In this document: piece after piece, positions 31,253-36,383 of the stretch | Layout of the letters: each line of letters opens with the position of its first letter | How positions within the stretch are numbered: position 1 is the stretch's first letter | From: Pirellulales bacterium | GTDB taxonomy: Bacteria > Planctomycetota > Planctomycetia > Pirellulales > UBA7805 | Direction of reading: 5' to 3' | DNA: 36,383 nucleotides | NCBI GenBank assembly: GCA_030751095.1 | Contig: JASMGX010000002.1 | Coordinates: 30,975-67,357 of the forward strand | Translations under genes and position numbers: made by a program | The notes under the pieces: model-generated | Told to the model about the DNA's origin: nothing | Seen by the model: the letters and a program-made list of their open reading frames with translations, nothing else | Databases searched by the model: none

Positions 31253-34200
31253 AGGACCGTCCGGGCCGCCTCTGGGCGATCTGGTCGATTGGCTGCAGGA
31301 GGAGGGAGACTTCGTCCATTGGTTCCGGCGGATCGAGATCGGATCGATCGCCTCTGTGGATGGAGCCTGGGGCTCAGCGTGCGCGCTTTTTGCGGCAACA
31401 CTCGCCGCCCGCTCTCCCGAACCGGTTGTCGTACTTTGTAGCGATGCCGACCGCATGGACGCGCTGGCGGACGAATGGCCGCTCTTTTCTGACGGGCTCT
31501 GCGACCGTTTTCCGGCCTGGGAAACCGATCCGGGAGAGCGGCTCGTACACGACGCGGTGTTTGGCCACCGGGTCCGGTTGCTCAAAACACTCGCCGGCAG
31601 CGAGCGGGCCGACCGACCCCGTTTGATCGCCACCGATGTGCAGAGTCTGTTGCAGGGAGTCCCGGCAAAGGAGCAACTCTCCGCAGCGACCCGGCGACTG
31701 CACGTGAGTGATCGTGTCGACTTGGACGAACTGGTGTACTGGCTCGATGCGGTCGGCCTGCATCGGACATCGGCCGTGGAACTTCCGGGCGAGTTTGCGC
31801 TTCGGGGCGGGCTGCTCGATATTTTTGCCGCCGATCTGCTCCACCCGGTCCGCGTCGAAACGTTTGGCGAGCAGATCGAATCGATCCGCCAGTTTTCGGT
31901 AACCAGCCAGCGGAGTCTTCGGGAAGAATCGTTCGTTGAGATCACCGCGCTCTCTGCGGAGACCGATGCCACACACGACCTGACCGCCTACCTTCCCCCG
32001 GAAAGTATCTTGCTGCTGCTCGAACCGATCCAACTGAACGAACAGGCCCGACATTACCTGGAGCGAACCGAGGCTCCTGAAAAACATCTCTCGTACCAGC
32101 AACTGATGCAGCGATGTGCGAGCTTTCGGATCGTAACTGCCGAGTCGATTGCCGCGACGCGCAACGAACAGAGCCTCTCGCTGCCGTTTGCGTCCATCGA
32201 ACGATTCACCGGTGATATCCAACGCGTCCGGGGCGAGTTGGATGCGTGCGTCGCCGACGAGACCGTCGACATCATCTGTACCACCGACGCGGAATGCGAG
32301 CGGGTGGGCGAAATTCTCGCCCCGACCCGAGTTGCCCAGGCAAAGAGGCTCACCCTTTCGCTCGGAGTACTGCATGCCGGATTTCGTATGCCGACCGCCG
32401 GAAGGGTCATCATTAGCAGCGGTGAACTCTTCAATCGCCCCGAGATCCGACGAACGGCAACCCGGCAACTCGGCCGCACCATTGATAGTTTTACCGATTT
32501 GAGAGTGGGCGATCTGGTCATCCATCTCGCCCACGGCATCGGACGGTATCGGGGCCTTGAATTGCTGGAACGAGAAAACCAGACCGAGGAACATCTAAAG
32601 CTGGAATTCGCCGCCGGCACCAAAATCTACGTGCCCGCTTCGCGGATCGGCTTGGTTCAAAAATATGTCGGCGGCACCAAAACGCGGCCCCGCCTGGCCC
32701 GCATCGGGGGCCAACGGTGGTTGCGCCAGAAAAAAGCGGCCGAGGCAGCGGTCACCGATATGGCGAGCGAGATGCTCGTCGTTCAGGCCGCCCGCAAAAC
32801 CCGCCAGGGGATCTGTTTTCCCCAAGACAGTCATTGGCAACAGGAATTCGATGCCTCGTTTTCGTACGAGGAAACGCCAGACCAACTCGCGGCTCTGACC
32901 GATATCAAAGGAGACATGTGCCAACCGCGGCCGATGGATCGTCTGCTCTGCGGCGATGTCGGCTTTGGCAAGACAGAACTCGCCATCCGGGCCGCCTTCA
33001 AGGCGGTCGATTCGGGGTTTCAGGTTGCGATGCTGGTACCGACCACCCTCCTCGCCTCCCAGCACCATACTACCTTCCAAAGCCGGATGGCGGAGTTCCC
33101 GATTTCGATCGCATCGCTCAGTCGCTTCAGTACCCGCAAGCAACAGACGGCAATCATCGAGCAGTTGGCCGCTGGAAACATGGACATCGTGATCGGCACC
33201 CACCGCCTCGTCCAGCGAGATGTTGCATTTCAGAACCTCGGTCTGGTAATGATCGACGAAGAACAACGTTTTGGCGTTGAGATCAAAGAGCGGCTCAAGA
33301 CCATCCGGCAGACGGTCGACGTACTCACGCTAACCGCCACACCGATCCCACGTACGCTGCATCTTTCCCTGCTCGGTGCCCGGGACATCAGCAATCTGGA
33401 AACGCCGCCGGAGGATCGGATGGCGGTGGAAACCCGCGTCACGCGATTCGATGCCGAGATGATCCGCCACGCAATCCTCCGCGAACTGAACCGGGGCGGA
33501 CAGGTCTTCTTTGTACACAATCGTGTGCAGGATATCGATCGCGTCGCTATGCGTTTGCAGGAGATCGTCCCCGAGGCGAGCCTTCAAATCGGGCATGGTC
33601 AAATGCCCGAAAACCAACTTGAGCAAGTCATGGTCGACTTTGTCGCGCACCGCTTTGATATTTTGCTCGCAACGACCATCGTCGAGAGTGGTCTCGATAT
33701 TCCAAACGCGAACACCATTTTTGTCGATGAGGCCAATCGCTACGGACTGGCCGACCTTCACCAACTTCGTGGACGCGTGGGTCGTTACAAACACCGGGCA
33801 TATTGCTATCTGCTCATCGACGAGAAAAAACACCTCTCCCCCACTGCGGCCAAACGCTTGCGGGCAATTGAAGAATACAGTGAGATGGGCGCCGGTTTTG
33901 CGATTGCCATGCGCGACCTGGAGATTCGCGGCGCCGGAAATATCCTCGGCACCCAGCAGAGCGGACATATTGCCGCCGTCGGTTATGAACTCTACTGCCA
34001 ACTGCTCGACCAGGCGGTACGGAAACTCCGACGAGAGCCGCCGGCTGAAATATTGCAGGTCGATGTCGATCTACCGGGCGAAGCCTACCTTCCCGATAGC
34101 TACATCACCGACCTGAAATCAAAGATCGATCTCTATCGGCGGATGGTGAGAATCACGAGCCAAGAAGAAACCGCCGACCTCCGCGAGGAGATGGTGGACC

Positions 34201-34475
34201 GTTTTGGCGAGCCTCCAGAAGTCGTCCGTAGATTGCTTGATTTGGCGGTTCTTCGCATTGATGCCGCAATCTGGGCAATCCACAGTATTGGGGTAGAGCA
34301 GAATTATATTGTCCTGGGGTATGCCGATCGTTCTCGCATCGAACATTTGAAGCGGGTTGCCGATTATCCGCTACGGATTGTAGACGCCCAGAGCGCCTAT
34401 CTTCCGCTTGAGGGAGGCAGCGGGGGGGCGGATCGGGCCTACCGGACTGCAAAATCTCTGTTGCGGACCCGCTGA
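31233..34475 (+). CDS. mfd: Transcription-repair coupling factor Mfd
   Basis: Mfd removes RNA polymerase stalled at DNA damage and recruits UvrA. The 1080-residue protein has the UvrB-like N-terminal region (GGLLDIFAADLLHPVRVE), the RNA-polymerase-interaction domain (RVGDLVIHLAHGIGRYRGLELL shortened here to its core LAHGIGRYRG) and the RecG-like translocase. Walker A is GDVGFGKT (574-581), and DEEQ is at 675-678. Motif III TATPIPRTLHLSLLGARD and the LRGRVGRYKH region follow, then the C-terminal TRCF domain. E. coli Mfd has 1148 residues; the difference is in the N-terminal part. The ATG at 31233 lies after the small coiled-coil gene; TTAAAAT just upstream is a possible -10. The run-on CopD frame overlaps the first 20 bases. 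Confidence 0.96.
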   Translation: MSQRSTEGPSGPPLGDLVDWLQEEGDFVHWFRRIEIGSIASVDGAWGSACALFAATLAARSPEPVVVLCSDADRMDALADEWPLFSDGLCDRFPAWETDPGERLVHDAVFGHRVRLLKTLAGSERADRPRLIATDVQSLLQGVPAKEQLSAATRRLHVSDRVDLDELVYWLDAVGLHRTSAVELPGEFALRGGLLDIFAADLLHPVRVETFGEQIESIRQFSVTSQRSLREESFVEITALSAETDATHDLTAYLPPESILLLLEPIQLNEQARHYLERTEAPEKHLSYQQLMQRCASFRIVTAESIAATRNEQSLSLPFASIERFTGDIQRVRGELDACVADETVDIICTTDAECERVGEILAPTRVAQAKRLTLSLGVLHAGFRMPTAGRVIISSGELFNRPEIRRTATRQLGRTIDSFTDLRVGDLVIHLAHGIGRYRGLELLERENQTEEHLKLEFAAGTKIYVPASRIGLVQKYVGGTKTRPRLARIGGQRWLRQKKAAEAAVTDMASEMLVVQAARKTRQGICFPQDSHWQQEFDASFSYEETPDQLAALTDIKGDMCQPRPMDRLLCGDVGFGKTELAIRAAFKAVDSGFQVAMLVPTTLLASQHHTTFQSRMAEFPISIASLSRFSTRKQQTAIIEQLAAGNMDIVIGTHRLVQRDVAFQNLGLVMIDEEQRFGVEIKERLKTIRQTVDVLTLTATPIPRTLHLSLLGARDISNLETPPEDRMAVETRVTRFDAEMIRHAILRELNRGGQVFFVHNRVQDIDRVAMRLQEIVPEASLQIGHGQMPENQLEQVMVDFVAHRFDILLATTIVESGLDIPNANTIFVDEANRYGLADLHQLRGRVGRYKHRAYCYLLIDEKKHLSPTAAKRLRAIEEYSEMGAGFAIAMRDLEIRGAGNILGTQQSGHIAAVGYELYCQLLDQAVRKLRREPPAEILQVDVDLPGEAYLPDSYITDLKSKIDLYRRMVRITSQEETADLREEMVDRFGEPPEVVRRLLDLAVLRIDAAIWAIHSIGVEQNYIVLGYADRSRIEHLKRVADYPLRIVDAQSAYLPLEGGSGGADRAYRTAKSLLRTR

Positions 34476-34488
34476 TTGCCGCTATAAT
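34461..34488 (+). promoter_or_regulatory. Promoter of the SurA-like gene
   Basis: TTGCGG (34461-34466), a 16-bp spacer and a perfect TATAAT (34483-34488) lie across the end of mfd. The leader would be about 115 nt to the TTG start. The same -35 and spacing serve tRNA-Leu. Confidence 0.5.
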
Positions 34489-34607
34489 CCGCCGCCCAAT
34501 TTTTCAGCCGCCGGTCCCCTCGGCCCCGACTCGTCGGGGCAACGAGAGGCCGCGGAAAACCACTTCGAGAAAATTACTTCCCTCCGCAAAAGACCGGACC
34601 TGTTACC

Positions 34608-35807
34608 TTGTCGCGACTGCAACCACCACCCATCCTCTCCGGAATTCTTTTCATGCTGCTTGTCCTCATCTCGGGGCAGCAAGCCTGGAGCCAAGTCCCG
34701 CGCGGGGGAATCGTCCGTGGCAAACGGATGCTGAATCTCAACGATTCCAGAGCCCCGGCAACCAAACCCTCACGAGAGGACCGTCAAGAAGCGCCGGGCG
34801 CGCAACCGCTGCCAGAAGGACAACCCTGGAACAGCCAGGACAATCCGCTCGGGGCCAAGGCGCTGGAATACACACAGATTATCGCTCGCATCGGTTCGGA
34901 AGTTGTTTTGGCCGGTGAGGTTCTTGTCACGGTCGATCGGGTGATGGAAGAGAACCAGAAACGAATCCCCCCGGCACGCTGGCAACAGACCCGCAGAAAG
35001 CTGATGCAACAGATGCTCGATCCGCTCATCGAGTCGAAGCTCATCCTGGTCGATGCCCTCGAAAACATCCCGAAGGAGAATCTGCCCGAAATCGAAAAGA
35101 AGGTCGACGAACAATTCTATGAATCGCGTGTAGGAGATTTGATGAAAGCGGCTGGGGTCGAGAGTCTCGCGGACTACGAAACCAAACTCAAAGAAAACAA
35201 TTCCACCATCGAAAGACAGCGACGCGACTATTTTGAGAAAAGCCTCTCGCAGCAATGGATCCAGCAAAAACTGACATCGAATGCGCCGATCTCCCATCAG
35301 GAGATGCTCGGCCATTACACCACCCATCTGGCAGACTACCAACAGCCTGCCAAATGCCGATGGCAGCAGTTGACGGCTCGCTTCGACAAACATCCCTCTC
35401 GCGAGGCAGCCGAGGGGGCAATCCACCAAATGGGCAACGATGTATTGGTCCGTAACTTACCCTTTGAAGAGGTCGCCCGTGAGCGATCGGATGGTTTGAC
35501 CGCTGATGACGGTGGCCGTCGAGACTGGACGACGCGTGGGTCTCTGCTCTCGGAGAAACTGGATGAGGCCATTTTTTCGCTGCCGATCGATTCGCTCTCT
35601 AAAATCATTACAGACTCGACCGGTTTTCATATCGTGCAGGTGACCGAAAGGATCGACGTCCATCGGACGCCCTTCCGCGACGCCCAGGTGGGAATCCAAC
35701 AAGAAATTCAAGAGAAACGGCGGAAAGCCCAAATCAAGAAATATTTGGCGAGCTTGCGCGAAAAAATCTACGTCTGGACAATCTTCGACGAATTGCCGGC
35801 GGAATAG
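34608..35807 (+). CDS. SurA-like periplasmic peptidylprolyl isomerase (parvulin type)
   Basis: The 399-residue protein has a signal peptide (about 1-28, ending QQAWS), a Pro/Gln/Arg-rich linker, an N-terminal helical chaperone region (about 85-235) and one parvulin domain (about 245-345). The parvulin domain has FEEVARERSDGLTADDGG, the RRDWTTRGSL strand region and GFHIVQVTER. This is the SurA build with a single isomerase domain, for folding of exported proteins. The frame starts at a TTG (34608); the ATG at 34653 would give a shorter signal peptide. I prefer TTG because it includes the basic N-terminus, but no strong ribosome-binding site decides. It has its own promoter after mfd. Confidence 0.82.
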   Translation: MSRLQPPPILSGILFMLLVLISGQQAWSQVPRGGIVRGKRMLNLNDSRAPATKPSREDRQEAPGAQPLPEGQPWNSQDNPLGAKALEYTQIIARIGSEVVLAGEVLVTVDRVMEENQKRIPPARWQQTRRKLMQQMLDPLIESKLILVDALENIPKENLPEIEKKVDEQFYESRVGDLMKAAGVESLADYETKLKENNSTIERQRRDYFEKSLSQQWIQQKLTSNAPISHQEMLGHYTTHLADYQQPAKCRWQQLTARFDKHPSREAAEGAIHQMGNDVLVRNLPFEEVARERSDGLTADDGGRRDWTTRGSLLSEKLDEAIFSLPIDSLSKIITDSTGFHIVQVTERIDVHRTPFRDAQVGIQQEIQEKRRKAQIKKYLASLREKIYVWTIFDELPAE

Positions 35808-35951
35808 ACCTCTTCTCAACGCCCATCGGCAGAGAACTCCCAATAGGCAGCCCTAAGGCCCTATTCTGCAAGTTTCCCCACCTCTTGAGGGGCGCCGGCG
35901 ATCGAAAAAGAGGCAAAAACGGGTACCCAGCGGATTGCAGAGCGTGGTGAA

Positions 35952-35980
35952 TTGAGCATTTTCTAGCAGTACGCTAGATT
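35952..35980 (+). promoter_or_regulatory. Candidate promoter with overlapping palindrome before gltA
   Basis: TTGAGC (35952-35957), a 17-bp spacer and TAGATT (35975-35980). The inverted repeat TCTAGC-AGTAC-GCTAGA (35962-35978) fills the spacer and part of the -10, where a repressor could block transcription. The leader would be about 190 nt. Confidence 0.35.
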
Positions 35981-36134
35981 AGTCCTTTCGCAATCAATGG
36001 TCCTCCGAAGACTGCATTTCTCGTTGGTCTCGTAGCCTCTGGGGCAGATGGAGCTTGGGGGCGGTGCGAAACAGGGACAAATGTGGATGGTTGGCTGCGA
36101 TTTTGAGTACCAACATGGGACTCGGGCCAGCTAA

Positions 36135-36164
36135 GAAGAGTAGAAAGCTGAAGAGTAGAAAGCT
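36135..36164 (+). repeat. 15-bp tandem repeat, two perfect copies
   Basis: Two identical adjacent copies of GAAGAGTAGAAAGCT end 2 bases before the AAGGAGGAG ribosome-binding site of the citrate synthase gene. The period equals that of the repeat at 30914, but the sequence differs. Confidence 0.9.
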
Positions 36165-36177
36165 AAGGAGGAGCTAT

Positions 36178-36383
36178 ATGGGTGACGTTGCCAGTTTAAA
36201 GCTTGAAGAACGCACGGAAGAATTGCCAATCATTACGGGTACTGAGAATGAGCGTGCAATCGATATTTCCAAGCTGCGTGCTTCGACCGGCTACATCACG
36301 CTCGATGAAGGCTACGTCAATACAGGTTCGGTTGCAAGCCAAATCACCTACCTCGATGGTGAAAAGGGGATCCTCCGCTATCG
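36178..36383 (+). CDS. gltA: Citrate synthase, N-terminal fragment (runs off the window)
   Basis: The first 68 codons encode [17 protein letters not shown], then [19 protein letters not shown] and end with [12 protein letters not shown]. The last matches the citrate synthase FIDGxxGILRYRG segment near the start of the large domain. Citrate synthase condenses acetyl-CoA and oxaloacetate in the cytoplasm. AAGGAGGAG at 6-8 nt spacing makes the start certain. The gene continues beyond 36383, so its catalytic residues are not visible. Confidence 0.9.
   Translation, partial: MGDVASLKLEERTEELPIITGTENERAIDISKLRASTGYITLDEGYVNTGSVASQITYLDGEKGILRY

Larger units (their letters stand above)
35808..36177. 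other. Intergenic region before the citrate synthase gene
   Basis: This stretch contains no gene I can support. It holds a promoter candidate, a small inverted repeat and a tandem repeat described in other entries. I see no clear terminator after the SurA-like gene: the inverted repeats near 35840-35890 lack a T tract. Confidence 0.5.

Noticed and set aside
31374-32594. A 406-codon minus-strand frame inside mfd
   Set aside because: It is a shadow frame of a GC-rich gene whose sense strand encodes clear Mfd domains. Similar long antisense frames occur in the PSCyt1, DUF1501 and CCA genes.
1-36383. Mobile element, prophage, CRISPR array or defence island
   Set aside because: No transposase, integrase, phage structural gene, regularly spaced repeats, toxin-antitoxin pair or restriction gene can be recognised. 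The rearrangements seen involve local gene families only.

Overview
The window is planctomycete DNA, probably order Pirellulales. The indications are two sets of planctomycete-specific c-type cytochrome proteins (PSCyt1/DUF1549/DUF1553) with DUF1501 partners, two DUF1559 prepilin-like proteins, two PEP-CTERM proteins, a Tat-exported Gfo/Idh/MocA protein and a GYF-domain serine protease. This taxonomy rests on family knowledge, not on a search. Most genes are ordinary chromosomal ones. I see no transposase, phage gene, integrase, CRISPR array or rRNA.

Layout. 93-3128: nadD and priA, divergent. 3206-3278: tRNA-Thr(CGU), with a PEP-CTERM protein gene ending 5 nt away on the other strand. 4701-5613: a broken 3' end of a DUF1501 gene, a small secreted Arg/Tyr-rich protein and AT-rich non-coding DNA. 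5614-12026 (minus): an operon with a consensus-like promoter, a 66-codon leader ORF that is the 5' stub of a lost PSCyt1 gene, then Gfo/Idh/MocA, PSCyt1-DUF1549-DUF1553 and DUF1501. 12220-17092 (minus): a second PSCyt1-DUF1501 pair with a matching promoter, followed by a RIC-type iron-sulfur repair protein. 17219-24282: an FAD monooxygenase, the GYF protease, a second PEP-CTERM protein, small membrane proteins and an FG-GAP/VCBS protein. 24337-28526 (minus): a cyclase-family hydrolase, tRNA-Leu(CAG), a rhodanese and two DUF1559 proteins. 29003-36383 (plus): CCA-adding enzyme, a CopD-like membrane protein, a small coiled-coil protein, mfd, a SurA-like isomerase and the start of a citrate synthase gene.

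How the genes relate. Neither tRNA gene encodes its CCA end, and the window carries the enzyme that adds it. The two PSCyt1/DUF1501 operons should make paired exported proteins: a CxxCH haem-type protein and a Tat-type partner. Their biochemistry is, as far as I know, undescribed, and they are the best candidate here for a poorly understood system. The first cassette is bracketed by stubs of related genes, which indicates repeated duplication and loss at this locus. Other points worth a second look are the CopD-like reading frame that runs over its downstream neighbour after a 15-bp triplication, and an intergenic hairpin found in at least two copies whose stem bases co-vary.
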